DNA from: Paraburkholderia panacisoli
Lineage (GTDB): Bacteria > Pseudomonadota > Gammaproteobacteria > Burkholderiales > Burkholderiaceae
Reading direction: 5' to 3'
Assembly: GCF_008369935.1 (NCBI RefSeq)
Contig: NZ_VTUZ01000011.1
Span: forward strand, 124,001-188,000
Length of the DNA: 64,000 nt
Shown: positions 37,389 through 47,882 of the stretch, in pieces
Position numbering within the stretch: position 1 is the stretch's first letter
Layout: each line of letters opens with the position of its first letter
Position numbers and translations under genes: made by a program
Notes under the pieces: model-generated
What the model was told of the DNA's origin: nothing
What the model saw: only the letters and a program-made list of their open reading frames with translations
Databases searched by the model: none

Positions 37389-38714
37389 GTGGTTCGCACC
37401 ACCCCATCGCCGTTTTCTCCCGAGCAACAGGCCTGGTACGAGAAGGCCTGTGCAAAACTCGACGCGCGGCGGCTTCAAAAGCTGCTGTTCGATCTCACGG
37501 ACATCCACAGTCCGACCGGAGCGGCACGCGAAGCGAGCCAGTTCATGGCGCGCCATCTTTCGAGCGTTGGCCTGAACGCCAGCTACCGGCCCATGAACGA
37601 GCAGACCGGCAACGTCGTCGCCGAGAAACGCGGCAGCGGCGGCGGCGCGGCGCTTATGCTGTACGCGCCGATCGACACCCACCTCGAAGGCGATGCCAGT
37701 GACGAGCCGTGGGTTGGACCACCCGACTACGCCGACCTGAAGCCGCAAGCCCTCATGGAGGGAGACTGGGTCTACGGCCTCGGCGCGTCGAACCCGAAAG
37801 GCATGATCGCCACGCTGACGGAAGTAGCGACCGCGCTGATCGAGGCCGATGTGCCGCTCACCGGCGACCTGATCGTCGCAATGGCGGACGGCGGCATGCC
37901 GGTCGATCTCGCCGAGCGTGACCACGCCGGTATGTCCGCGGGCGTTACGCACATGCTGAGCCGCGGCGTCGCGCCCGATTTCGCGATCGTGATGAAGCCC
38001 TGGAACTGGGTCTATCACGAGGAGCCCGGCATGGGCTGGTTCAAGCTGAAGGTCAAGGGCACGCTCGGCTACGCGGGTGTGCCGCGCGAAACACCGGGCT
38101 TTCGCAGTTCGGTCGTGCCGGCCGCTCATGTGATCCTCGAACTCGAACAATGGCTGATCGAGTATGCCGAACGCAACACATCGGGCGCGGTCAAGCCGCA
38201 TGGCTGGATCTCGGGCGTGCGTGCGGGATGGCCCGAGCGTCCGGCGTTTCCCTCCGCCGTCACCGAAATTTTCTTCGATGTCCGGATCAATCCGCGCACG
38301 ACACCGGGCGACGTGAAGGCCCAGTTCGCCGAGTTCGTCGCGGCGCTGCGTGAACGTCACCCCGATTTCGATCTCGACTGGGAAATGTACGGCTCCGTCC
38401 CCGGCGGCACGACCTCGCCGTTGAACTGGATCGTGCAGTCCGCCCGGCGCGGCTGGGAACATATCGAACAGCGACCGCATCCGACACCCGACCTGCTCGG
38501 CGGCCAGACCGACGGTGCCGCGTTGCGCCGCTTCGGCATTCCGACCGCGCGTATCGGCTGGCCGTGGCCCGCCGAGGGTTCGCCGGTGCCGGTGGCCGAG
38601 GGCCTCGGCGGCATGGGCGCGACCTATATCCCCGACCTCATGCCTTGTGCCCACAAGATCATGTACGCCGTAATCGACACGCTCACCCGGCAACGGGCCG
38701 AGCTTGGACTTTGA
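37389..38714 (+). CDS. M20-family metallohydrolase (ArgE/DapE/acylase type)
   Basis: A 441-residue hydrolase starting at GTG 37389, with a strong GGAGG site at 37376-37380 (8 bases before). An alternative start at 37362 would place the ribosome site inside the gene. Family features are the metal-binding D-x-H-x-E region (PIDTHLEGD), the DWVYGLGASNPKGM block and a C-terminal GGQTDGAALRRFGIPT. M20 enzymes cleave amide bonds of N-acyl amino acids and similar molecules. Being inside the oxygenase operon, it probably removes an acyl or carbamoyl group from an intermediate. Confidence 0.88.
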   Translation: MVRTTPSPFSPEQQAWYEKACAKLDARRLQKLLFDLTDIHSPTGAAREASQFMARHLSSVGLNASYRPMNEQTGNVVAEKRGSGGGAALMLYAPIDTHLEGDASDEPWVGPPDYADLKPQALMEGDWVYGLGASNPKGMIATLTEVATALIEADVPLTGDLIVAMADGGMPVDLAERDHAGMSAGVTHMLSRGVAPDFAIVMKPWNWVYHEEPGMGWFKLKVKGTLGYAGVPRETPGFRSSVVPAAHVILELEQWLIEYAERNTSGAVKPHGWISGVRAGWPERPAFPSAVTEIFFDVRINPRTTPGDVKAQFAEFVAALRERHPDFDLDWEMYGSVPGGTTSPLNWIVQSARRGWEHIEQRPHPTPDLLGGQTDGAALRRFGIPTARIGWPWPAEGSPVPVAEGLGGMGATYIPDLMPCAHKIMYAVIDTLTRQRAELGL

Positions 38715-38746
38715 ACCGCGCCATTGAGCGCGAAGGCAGATTGACC

Positions 38747-40144
38747 ATGTCTCATTCAGACCTGCACTACCTCGAAGCGCATGAGGTCGCGCGCCTGATC
38801 GCCGCTCGCGAGATATCGCCGGTGGAACTCACGGCCGCCATGCTCGAACGCATCGAGCGGCTCGACAGCACACTGTATAGCTACGCGCTCGTGATGCGCG
38901 AAGAAGCACTCGCATCGGCACGCGCAGCCGAGCGCAAGGTGTTGGCAGGTGAGCCTCTCGGGCCGCTGCACGGCGTGCCCGTTGCGGTGAAGGACCTGTA
39001 CTGGAGCGCGGGCTCGCCGACTGCCGCCGGCACGACGATCCATCGCAACTTCGTGCCATCCGAAGACGCTACCGCCGTCAAACGGCTGCGCGACGCGGGC
39101 GCCATCCTGCTCGGCAAGCTCCAGTTAACGGAAGGCGCATTCGCTACCCACCATCCGGACATTGCCGAACCGGTCAATCCGTGGCACCCGGGCCATTGGG
39201 CCGGCGCCTCGTCTAGCGGCTCCGGCGTCGCGACGGCAGCGGGCCTGTGCTTTGCGTCGCTCGGCACGGATACGGGCGGCTCGATCCGTTTTCCGGCGGC
39301 GGCCAACGGTCTCACGGGCATCAAGCCCACGTGGGGACGGGTGAGCCGGCACGGCGTGTTCGCACTCGGCGCCAGTCTCGATCATGCAGGGCCCATGGCC
39401 CGCAGCGCCGCCGACGCGACGCTAATGCTCGGGGCGATTGCCGGCCACGATCCGCTGGATCCGACCTCGATGCCCGAGCCGAAGCTCGCCCTGCCCGATC
39501 ACGCCCACGATCTGCGCGGACTGCGAATCGGCATCGACCCAGAGTGGAACAGCAACGGCACCGATGAAGTCATCGTCCGCGCGCTCGCGCAGGTCGTCGA
39601 AGTGGTCAGGTCGCTGGGCGGCCAGGTCGAGACGGTGCGCTTTCCCGAGGTGCGCACGGTCGTCGACGAATGGGAGATCAACTGCGGCGTCGAAGTGGCG
39701 GTGGCCCATGCCGATACCTATCCGCGACTCGCTGCGGACTATGGCCCTGCACTCACCCGCCTGATCGAGATCGGTCGTGGAACGAGCGGGATGCAGTATC
39801 AGCAGGTTCTGTTGAACCGCGCCGCGTTGCGCGGAAAAATCAATCGGCTGATGAGCGGGATCGATCTTCTGATCGTGCCGGTTCAGCCGTTCGCCGCGCC
39901 GACACACGAGCAGCTCGGCGCGCTCGCCCAGGACCCGGACCTCAACGCCCGTCTGATCCAGTTCACGGCGCCTTTCAACTCCAGTGGACATCCCGCGATC
40001 ACGCTGCCATGCGGGCTCACGCAGAGCGGCATGCCGATCGGCTTCCAGTTCGTCGCCGCGCACGGCGCCGAGCCGCTGCTGTGCCGCGCAGGCATGGCGT
40101 TCCAGAACGCCACCGACTGGCACCATCGGCATCCGGTGCTGTAA
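38747..40144 (+). CDS. Amidase-signature family hydrolase
   Basis: A 465-residue amidase with the Ser-cisSer-Lys triad: Lys in VAVKDLYW, cis-Ser in GASSSGSGVA and the nucleophile in DTGGSIRFPAA. This family hydrolyses linear and cyclic amides (for example indoleacetamide or aryl amides). ATG 38747 is supported by start position and family length; the upstream frame extends into the M20 gene and is rejected. It follows the M20 gene by 32 bases. Confidence 0.93.
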   Translation: MSHSDLHYLEAHEVARLIAAREISPVELTAAMLERIERLDSTLYSYALVMREEALASARAAERKVLAGEPLGPLHGVPVAVKDLYWSAGSPTAAGTTIHRNFVPSEDATAVKRLRDAGAILLGKLQLTEGAFATHHPDIAEPVNPWHPGHWAGASSSGSGVATAAGLCFASLGTDTGGSIRFPAAANGLTGIKPTWGRVSRHGVFALGASLDHAGPMARSAADATLMLGAIAGHDPLDPTSMPEPKLALPDHAHDLRGLRIGIDPEWNSNGTDEVIVRALAQVVEVVRSLGGQVETVRFPEVRTVVDEWEINCGVEVAVAHADTYPRLAADYGPALTRLIEIGRGTSGMQYQQVLLNRAALRGKINRLMSGIDLLIVPVQPFAAPTHEQLGALAQDPDLNARLIQFTAPFNSSGHPAITLPCGLTQSGMPIGFQFVAAHGAEPLLCRAGMAFQNATDWHHRHPVL

Positions 40145-40192
40145 CGCTCGCGCGAGCCGGGACGCCGCGGGTTGCTCGCGGCTTCTCGATGG

Positions 40193-40765
40193 TCAGCCCG
40201 TCTTGCGCGAACTCTTCGGCTTCGGCGGCGGCTCGTCGGTTTGCGGCGTGATCGTCGCCGAATCGCGCGCCGCCTCTTCATAAATGCCGGTCAAGAGCGA
40301 CATGAAGCGCGCGCACCGCTCGAACTTTTCATCGACGTCGCTGATCTCCTCGAAGCGCTTAACAAGGATTTCCTGCCGAACCTTGTTGTACTCGTCCGTC
40401 AATTTCACGCCGAGTTCGCTCGCGGTATACGAGTAGGTCTTGCTGTTCTTGTCCTTGAGCTTTTCAATCAGCCCGGCGGACTCCAGCTTGCGCAGGCTGT
40501 ATTGAATGTTCGGGATGTCGTCCCGGTTCATCAGCCGGGCAATCGTCGCGCTGTTTTTCGGGCGATCCTGCATACGGATCACGTGCAGGATCACGTGCTC
40601 CTGATACTTGATATCGACGTCGGCGGCAATCGTGATCATGCCGGTCGTCAGAACGAAACGCGAAAACGACTCGTAAAAACGGATCAGCGCCCATTCGAAT
40701 TCGGTAGCCTTGTATTCCATGTCCGATTTTGCGAGGTGCCAGCCGCGGTAGAACTTCGGTTCCAT
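40193..40765 (-). CDS. MarR-like winged-helix regulator, intact paralogue
   Basis: A 190-residue regulator, convergent with the amidase gene. It shares most of its first 165 residues with the regulator at 25765, including WHLAKSDMEYK, MQDRPK and MNRDDIPNIQYSLRKLE, and ends with a separate Pro/Lys-rich tail (EPPPKPKSSRKTG). The tail is missing in the other copy because of the rearrangement. It probably represses the Rieske operon and/or the porin from the palindrome at 34806-34822. A palindrome GTTTAAAC (40786-40793) just upstream of its own start may serve autoregulation. Confidence 0.9.
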   Translation of the reverse strand: MEPKFYRGWHLAKSDMEYKATEFEWALIRFYESFSRFVLTTGMITIAADVDIKYQEHVILHVIRMQDRPKNSATIARLMNRDDIPNIQYSLRKLESAGLIEKLKDKNSKTYSYTASELGVKLTDEYNKVRQEILVKRFEEISDVDEKFERCARFMSLLTGIYEEAARDSATITPQTDEPPPKPKSSRKTG

Positions 40766-41176
40766 GCTTCCGTCAACCTTTCATAGTTTAAACAGCCAAT
40801 ACCGCCGGGCGCGGCGCGCTGAGCGTGTGAATGCGCCTGAACGCTCCGAGTGCGGCCGCGGTGTCGGATCGCAGTCGATGCTCCGACTGGTCGGTAAATC
40901 ACGCGAACGATCAGCTTGTCGAGCTTTTATCAACGACCAATTGGTTTTGAAGCGATAGTGTACCAACCCTCGGGCGGTATGCCGCTCCTAAGGTGCAAAG
41001 CGGCGGAGTGGAAAGCCCTGGGGCGCAGCGAGAGTCGGCGCGATCCCGGCCTGATCGTCGCTACCCTTACCATCAATGAACGGCACGCACCCCCTGGACA
41101 AGCCGCGAGTTTTACTTGACACCTAAACTATCTAAGCCTAAATTAACACTCAGGCAGAATCACTTGGGGAGCGAGC
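40766..41176. other. Intergenic region between MarR gene and CoA operon
   Basis: 411 bases without a gene. It contains GTTTAAAC at 40786-40793 (possible MarR operator) and the promoter and direct repeat at 41116-41145. Confidence 0.55.
41116..41145 (+). promoter_or_regulatory. Promoter of the aminobenzoyl-CoA operon with direct repeat
   Basis: A perfect -35 TTGACA at 41116-41121, a 17-base spacer and a -10-like TAAATT at 41139-41144. A direct repeat CCTAAAYTA (41122-41130 and 41137-41145) fills the spacer and covers the -10, so a regulator bound there would block RNA polymerase. The MarR gene at 44325 inside the operon is the obvious candidate. Confidence 0.6.
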
Positions 41177-43549
41177 ATGCGCATTGTCTGTATCGGCGGC
41201 GGTCCGGCCGGCTTGTACTTCGGCTTGTTGATGAAAAGCCGCAATCCGGGTTACGAAGTCACGGTCGTCGAGCGCAACCGTCCCTATGACACATTCGGCT
41301 GGGGCGTTGTGTTTTCCGACCAGACGCTCGGCAACCTGCGCGCGGCCGACGCCCCCAGCGCCGACGCAATCCTCGACGCGTTCAACCACTGGGACGACAT
41401 CGAGATCAATTTCCGCGGCCGGCAGATCCGCTCGTCGGGTCACGGCTTTTGCGGCATCGGCCGTAAGCGCCTGCTGAATATTCTGCAGGCGCGCTGCGAA
41501 GAACTCGGCGTCAAGCTGGTGTTCGAAACCCAGGTAACGGACGACAGCGTCTACGAAGCCGACCTCGTCATCGCGTGCGACGGCCTGAACAGCGCGATCC
41601 GGCAAAAGTACGCGGCCACCTATCGGCCGGACATCGACACGCGCGACTGCCGCTTCGTGTGGCTCGGCACCAAGAAGCTTTTCGACGCCTTCACGTTCGC
41701 GTTCGAAGAAACCGAATTTGGCTGGTTCCAGGCGCATGCCTATCGTTTCGACGATCAGACTTCCACCTTCATCGTCGAGACGCCTGAGCGCGTGTGGCGC
41801 GCCGCCGGTCTCGACGAAATGAGCAAGGAAGACAGCATCGCGTTCTGCGAGAAGCTGTTCGCGAAGTACCTGGACGGCAACGCGCTGATGTCGAACGCTG
41901 CGCATTTGCGCGGCTCGTCGCAATGGATTCGTTTCCCGCGCGTGGTCAACGGCGAGTGGGTCCATTGGCGCCGCAACGCCGACGGCTCGCAAACGCCGGT
42001 CGTGCTGATGGGCGACGCCGCGCATACCGCGCACTTCTCGATCGGCTCGGGCACCAAGCTCGCGCTCGAGGACTCGATCGAACTCGCCAACAGCATCGGC
42101 GCCCATCCCGGCGATTTGCCCGCCGCGCTGAAGCATTACACCGAGGTGCGCAGCATCGACGTGCTGCGCATCCAGAACGCCGCGCGCAATTCGACCGAGT
42201 GGTTCGAGCACGTCGACCGCTACACGTCGTTCGAGCCGGAACAGTTCGCGTATTCGCTGCTCACGCGCTCGCAGCGTATTTCGCATGAAAATCTGCGCGA
42301 GCGCGACGCGCGCTACCTGTCGGGATTCGAAGACTGGCTGGCCCGGCGCTCCGGCGTGGAGCGCGCGCCGGACAAGCACTCCGTGCCGCCGATGTTTACA
42401 CCGTTCACGTTGCGCGGCGTGACGTTGAAAAACCGCGTGGTGGTGTCGCCGATGGCGCAATACTCGGCGGTCGACGGCGTGGCCGGCGACTATCACCTGA
42501 TGCACCTGGGCGCACGCGCGATGGGCGGCGCCGGCCTAGTGATGACGGAAATGACCTGCGTGTCGCCCGAAGCGCGCATCACACCCGCGTGCCCCGGCAT
42601 GTACGCGCCCGAGCATCTCACCGCGTGGAAGCGGATCGTCGATCTGGTGCATCGTCAGTCGGACGCGAAGATCGGCATCCAGCTCGGCCATTCCGGTGCC
42701 AAGGGTTCGACGCGCGTCTCGTGGGAAGGCATCGACCTGCCGCTCGCCGAAGGCAACTGGCCGCTCGTGTCGGCCTCACCGCAGCAGTATCTGCGTGGCG
42801 TCAGTCAGCACTCGCGCGAAGCCACCCACGACGAGTTGCGCAAAATCGAAGCGCAATTCGTCAACGCCGCGCGCATGTCGGTCGAAGCCAGTTTCGATTG
42901 GCTCGAATTGCACTGTGCGCACGGCTACTTCCTGTCGAGCTTCCTGTCGCCGCTCACCAACCATCGCACCGACGAATACGGCGGCTCGCTCGAAAACCGT
43001 TTGCGCTATCCGCTGCAGGTGTTCAAAGCGATCCGCGCCGTGTGGCCGCAAGAGAAACCGATTTCAGTACGCATCTCCGCGAACGATTGGGTCGAAGGCG
43101 GCACCACGCCGGACGACGCCGTGCAGATCGCGCGCGCCTTCAAGGCGGCCGGCGCCGACATGATCGACGTGTCGTCGGGTCAGGTCAGCAAGGAAGAAAA
43201 GCCGGTGTTCGGCCGCATGTTCCAGACGCCGTTTGCGGACCGCGTGCGCAACGAAGCCGGCATCGCGACGATCGCGGTCGGCGCGATTTCGGAAGCGGAT
43301 CACGTGAACAGCATCATCGCGGCCGGGCGCGCCGACCTGTGCGCGATTGCGCGTCCGCATCTGGCCAATCCGGCCTGGACGCTGAACGAAGCGGCGAAGA
43401 TCGGCTATTTCGATGTCGCGTGGCCGAAGCCTTACACCGCCGCGAAATCGCAACTCGAACGCAATCTGGAACGCGAGCGCGCGCAGGCCGCCGCGAATGC
43501 AGGCCTGTCCGCGCAAGAACGCGCGCAACGCGCCGAGGGAACGTCGTGA
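41177..43549 (+). CDS. 2-aminobenzoyl-CoA monooxygenase/reductase-type fusion flavoprotein
   Basis: A 790-residue fusion. Residues 1-400 are a class-A FAD monooxygenase ([36 protein letters not shown]). Residues about 410-770 are an Old-Yellow-Enzyme-type NADH:flavin reductase ([52 protein letters not shown]). This arrangement is that of 2-aminobenzoyl-CoA monooxygenase/reductase and the related salicylyl-CoA 5-hydroxylase/oxidoreductase. The enzyme hydroxylates the aryl-CoA at C5 and reduces the ring. It heads a nine-gene operon; the next gene overlaps its stop. Confidence 0.93.
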   Translation: MRIVCIGGGPAGLYFGLLMKSRNPGYEVTVVERNRPYDTFGWGVVFSDQTLGNLRAADAPSADAILDAFNHWDDIEINFRGRQIRSSGHGFCGIGRKRLLNILQARCEELGVKLVFETQVTDDSVYEADLVIACDGLNSAIRQKYAATYRPDIDTRDCRFVWLGTKKLFDAFTFAFEETEFGWFQAHAYRFDDQTSTFIVETPERVWRAAGLDEMSKEDSIAFCEKLFAKYLDGNALMSNAAHLRGSSQWIRFPRVVNGEWVHWRRNADGSQTPVVLMGDAAHTAHFSIGSGTKLALEDSIELANSIGAHPGDLPAALKHYTEVRSIDVLRIQNAARNSTEWFEHVDRYTSFEPEQFAYSLLTRSQRISHENLRERDARYLSGFEDWLARRSGVERAPDKHSVPPMFTPFTLRGVTLKNRVVVSPMAQYSAVDGVAGDYHLMHLGARAMGGAGLVMTEMTCVSPEARITPACPGMYAPEHLTAWKRIVDLVHRQSDAKIGIQLGHSGAKGSTRVSWEGIDLPLAEGNWPLVSASPQQYLRGVSQHSREATHDELRKIEAQFVNAARMSVEASFDWLELHCAHGYFLSSFLSPLTNHRTDEYGGSLENRLRYPLQVFKAIRAVWPQEKPISVRISANDWVEGGTTPDDAVQIARAFKAAGADMIDVSSGQVSKEEKPVFGRMFQTPFADRVRNEAGIATIAVGAISEADHVNSIIAAGRADLCAIARPHLANPAWTLNEAAKIGYFDVAWPKPYTAAKSQLERNLERERAQAAANAGLSAQERAQRAEGTS

Positions 43550-44328
43550 GCCACCTGAATACTCCCCACTCCGCGCTTGCGGGACATCACGCCGTCGTGA
43601 CCGGCGGCGGCAGCGGCATCGGCGCGGCGGTCGCGCAGGCGCTGCTGCGCGCCGGCGCACGCGTAACCCTGATGGGCCGCAACGTGCAACGGCTCGAAAC
43701 GCAGCAGGAGAAATGCCGCGCATTGGGCGACGTGACGTACATCGGTGTGGACGTGACGCAGGAAGAGTCGGTTGCAAACGCGTTCAGCCTGGCGGGCGCC
43801 GTCGATATCCTCGTCAACAATGCGGGCCAGGCGCAGGCCGCACCGTTCACCCACACCGACATCGCGCTGTGGCAGCGCATGCTGGACGTAAACCTCACCG
43901 GCGTCTTTCTCGGCACGCGCGCGGTGCTGCCTGGCATGCTCGAACGCGGCCACGGCCGGATCGTCAATGTCGCCAGCACGGCGGGGCAAATCGGCTACGC
44001 GTATGTGGCCGCCTACTGCGCGGCGAAGCACGGCGTGATCGGCCTCACACGCTCGCTCGCGCTGGAAGTCGCGACCAAAGGCATCACGGTCAACGCCGTT
44101 TGTCCCGGCTACACGGAAACCGAACTGCTACACGCGTCGCTCGAACAGATCACCAGCAAAACCTCGCGCACTGAAGAGCAGGCGCGCGAAACCTTGCTGC
44201 GCTCGAATCCGCAACGTCGCTTCGTGAGTCCCGAGCAGGTCGCCAACAGCGTGCTGTGGCTGTGCCAGCCCGGCTCGGACGCCATCACGGGGCAATCCAT
44301 TTCCATCTCCGGTGGAGAAGTGATGTGA
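43546..44328 (+). CDS. SDR family oxidoreductase (3-hydroxyacyl-CoA type)
   Basis: A 260-residue SDR beginning at GTG 43546, whose GTGA overlaps the previous stop. Features are [22 protein letters not shown], the catalytic Ser in [10 protein letters not shown], and YCAAK. The C-terminus is [13 protein letters not shown]. It most likely performs a hydroxyacyl-CoA dehydrogenation during the beta-oxidation-like ring-cleavage steps after the monooxygenase. Confidence 0.93.
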   Translation: MSHLNTPHSALAGHHAVVTGGGSGIGAAVAQALLRAGARVTLMGRNVQRLETQQEKCRALGDVTYIGVDVTQEESVANAFSLAGAVDILVNNAGQAQAAPFTHTDIALWQRMLDVNLTGVFLGTRAVLPGMLERGHGRIVNVASTAGQIGYAYVAAYCAAKHGVIGLTRSLALEVATKGITVNAVCPGYTETELLHASLEQITSKTSRTEEQARETLLRSNPQRRFVSPEQVANSVLWLCQPGSDAITGQSISISGGEVM

Positions 44329-44885
44329 CCAAGTCAACCAACATCAAGAAGCCGGTGGCGGCCGGTGAAGCGAAGCCGCCGCGCAAAGGCGTGGCCAAAC
44401 CTGCGGAGAACGTCGTGGACCTGGAAATGAGCACGGGCGCGGACAGTCACATGGGATTGCGTTTGTGGCTGCGCATGCTGACCACGACCAACCTCGTGCA
44501 AGCCGAATTGCGCAGACGTCTGCGCAACGAATTCGACACGACGTTGCCGCGCTTCGATCTGATGGCGCAGCTCGAACGCCACCCCGAAGGTCTGAAGATG
44601 ACCGAGCTGTCGCGCCGTTTGATGGTGACGGGCGGCAACATCACCGGCATTACGGACCAGCTCGAAAAAGAAGGCCTGGTATCGCGCGATACCGATCCGA
44701 ACGATCGCCGTTCGATCAGCGTGTGTCTCACGCCCGCCGGCCGCAAGGCATTCGACAAGATGGCGGTCGCGCACGAGCAATGGGTCGTCGAACTGTTCGG
44801 CGGCCTGAGCCTCGATGAAAAGTCGCGCACGCATCAGCGTCTGGGCAAGCTCAAGCAACATCTGCTGGACAGTCTGAAGGACTGA
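44325..44885 (+). CDS. MarR-family regulator of the operon
   Basis: A 186-residue MarR protein starting at GTG 44325 (GTGA overlap with the SDR stop). After a basic tail of about 40 residues comes the winged helix (LRLWLRMLTTTNLVQ; MTELSRRLMVTGGNITGITDQL; DPNDRRSISVCLTPAGR). Within a CoA-aromatic operon, such regulators usually answer to the aryl-CoA inducer. The direct repeat over the operon promoter is a candidate target. Confidence 0.93.
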   Translation: MTKSTNIKKPVAAGEAKPPRKGVAKPAENVVDLEMSTGADSHMGLRLWLRMLTTTNLVQAELRRRLRNEFDTTLPRFDLMAQLERHPEGLKMTELSRRLMVTGGNITGITDQLEKEGLVSRDTDPNDRRSISVCLTPAGRKAFDKMAVAHEQWVVELFGGLSLDEKSRTHQRLGKLKQHLLDSLKD

Positions 44886-44924
44886 AGCACACGGAACGCA
44901 GCAACCATCTGCATGGGAGACAAC

Positions 44925-45776
44925 ATGACACGATCCAACGCCGACGCGCTGCTGGCCGGCAACCGTCTGACGCTCGCCGGATACGAGGCGCAACACTTCG
45001 GCTGGTCGGTGACGGCCAAGGTCGCGACGATCACGCTGAACCGTCCGGAGCGCAAGAACCCGCTCACCTTCGAATCGTATGCGGAGCTGCGCGACCTGTT
45101 CCGCCAACTGGCCTACGCGACCGACGTGAAAGCGGTGGTGATTCAAGGCGCAGGCGAGAACTTCTGTTCCGGCGGCGACGTGCACGACATCATCGCGCCG
45201 CTGATCGATCTGCCGATGCCGGAACTGCTGCTCTTCACGCGCATGACCGGCGATCTCGTCAAGGCGATGCGTCATTGCCCGCAACCCATCATCGCAGCCG
45301 TCGACGGCGTGTGCGCCGGCGCGGGCGCGATTCTCGCGATGGCGTCCGACATGCGGCTCGGCACCGCGCGCAGCAAGCTCGCGTTCCTGTTTTCGCGCGT
45401 CGGCCTGGCGGGCTGCGACATGGGCGCCTGCGCAATATTGCCGCGCATCATCGGCCAGGGGCGCGCCGCCGAACTGCTCTTCACCGGCCGCTCGGCGAGC
45501 GGCGACGAAGGCCATGCATGGGGCTTCTATAACCGCCTGTGCGAACCGGCCGCGCTGGTCGAAGAAGCGCAGAAGCTCGCCGCCGACCTCGTCGCCGGTC
45601 CGACGTTCGCGCACGGCATCACGAAGAAGATGCTGCACCAGGAATGGAGCATGAGCATCGACGAGGCGATCGAATCCGAAGCGCAGGCCCAGGCGATCTG
45701 CATGAGCACGCGCGATTTCGAGCGCGCATACAGCGCGTTTGCCGCGAAGTCGCGTCCGGTTTTCGAGGGAGATTGA
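44925..45776 (+). CDS. Enoyl-CoA hydratase/isomerase family protein
   Basis: A 283-residue crotonase-fold protein. Oxyanion-hole glycines occur in [15 protein letters not shown] and [19 protein letters not shown], and [31 protein letters not shown] is the core that holds the active-site region. ATG 44925 follows GGGAGA; an ATG at 44913 would place the site inside the gene. It probably hydrates or opens the ring intermediate of the aryl-CoA. Confidence 0.93.
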   Translation: MTRSNADALLAGNRLTLAGYEAQHFGWSVTAKVATITLNRPERKNPLTFESYAELRDLFRQLAYATDVKAVVIQGAGENFCSGGDVHDIIAPLIDLPMPELLLFTRMTGDLVKAMRHCPQPIIAAVDGVCAGAGAILAMASDMRLGTARSKLAFLFSRVGLAGCDMGACAILPRIIGQGRAAELLFTGRSASGDEGHAWGFYNRLCEPAALVEEAQKLAADLVAGPTFAHGITKKMLHQEWSMSIDEAIESEAQAQAICMSTRDFERAYSAFAAKSRPVFEGD

Positions 45777-45777
45777 A

Positions 45778-46979
<1,202 letters not shown>

Positions 46980-46980
<1 letters not shown>

Positions 46981-47423
46981 TGAACGCGACCTTCGAGCGG
47001 CCCGTGCGAATCCGCTTCTCGCACTGCGATCCGGCGGGCATCGTGTTCTTTCCGCAATATCTGGTGATGACCAACGCGCTGGTCGAGGACTGGTTCAACG
47101 AAGGCCTGCACGTCGACTACGCGCAGATGATCGCGCAGCGCCGGGTCGGCTTGCCGATCGTCAAACTCGACTGCGAGTTTTCGCGGCCGAGCCAGATGGG
47201 CGAGACGATCTTGCTGACGCTCGGCGTGAGCGCGATCGGCCGGCGTTCGATCAGCATCGACATCGTCGGCCATTGCGGCGGCGAAACCCGTTTTCGCGCA
47301 AAGCAGGTGCTCGTGACCACGTCACTCGAAAGCGGCACATCCATCGACATTCCCGCCGACATCGCGAGCGCGCTCGCGACGTTTGCCCCTCAACCCGAAT
47401 CCATCGAGGCGCATCGCTCATGA
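46980..47423 (+). CDS. 4-hydroxybenzoyl-CoA thioesterase-like (hotdog) protein
   Basis: A 147-residue hotdog-fold thioesterase with the HCDPAGIVFFPQYLVM block, which holds the Asp of the family active site. It overlaps the dehydrogenase stop by one base and the next gene by four. It probably releases CoA from a dead-end or ring-cleavage product. Confidence 0.92.
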
Positions 47424-47815
47424 AACAAGCTCTCCTTCCCGCCGGCTGGATCAAACCGCGCGGCTACGCGAACGGCGTCGCGGCCAGCGGCACGCAGGTG
47501 TTCATCGCCGGCCAGATCGGCTGGGACGAACAGGCGCAGTTCCGGACCACCGACTTCGCCGCACAAGCCATCCAGGCGCTCAAAAACGTCGTGGCCGTGC
47601 TGCACGAAGCGGGCGGCAAGCCCGAGCACCTGGTGCGGATGACGTGGTACGTCACCGACAAACGCGAGTATCTCGCGGCTTTGAAAGACATCGGCCGTGC
47701 GTTTCGCGAGTTGATCGGCGACTATGACATCGCGATGAGCGCCGTGCAGGTCGTCGCGCTGATCGAAGACGAAGCGAAAGTCGAGATCGAAGCGACCGCC
47801 GTGATTCCGCAGTAA
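47420..47815 (+). CDS. RidA-family enamine/imine deaminase
   Basis: A 131-residue RidA/YjgF protein: GVAASGTQVFIAGQIGWD, DFAAQAIQALKNVVAVLHEAG and VRMTWYVTDKREYL. RidA proteins hydrolyse enamines and imines to ketones and ammonia. In an aminobenzoyl-CoA operon this fits removal of the 2-amino group as ammonia after dearomatisation, a useful pointer that the substrate carries an amino group. ATG 47420 overlaps the thioesterase stop as ATGA. Confidence 0.92.
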   Translation: MKQALLPAGWIKPRGYANGVAASGTQVFIAGQIGWDEQAQFRTTDFAAQAIQALKNVVAVLHEAGGKPEHLVRMTWYVTDKREYLAALKDIGRAFRELIGDYDIAMSAVQVVALIEDEAKVEIEATAVIPQ

Positions 47816-47882
47816 GCATCGAACGAAAACAAGCCCACGCAAACCACCCACGCCAACCGAAGCAACGCCCGGGAGACCCGAG

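Noticed and set aside
34957-40765. Assignment as carbazole degradation cluster
   Set aside because: The oxygenase resembles CarAa, but no ring-cleavage dioxygenase (CarB) or hydrolase (CarC) genes are present.
25765-40765. Assignment as a described indole-3-acetate (iac or iad) locus
   Set aside because: A MarR regulator, a Rieske enzyme and an anthranilate route would fit, but the other expected genes are not recognisable and I cannot run a comparison.
42589-44328. Long frame joining reductase antisense-like sequence to the SDR
   Set aside because: The part before 43546 is another frame of the fusion flavoprotein gene; the SDR itself starts at GTG 43546 with a GTGA overlap.
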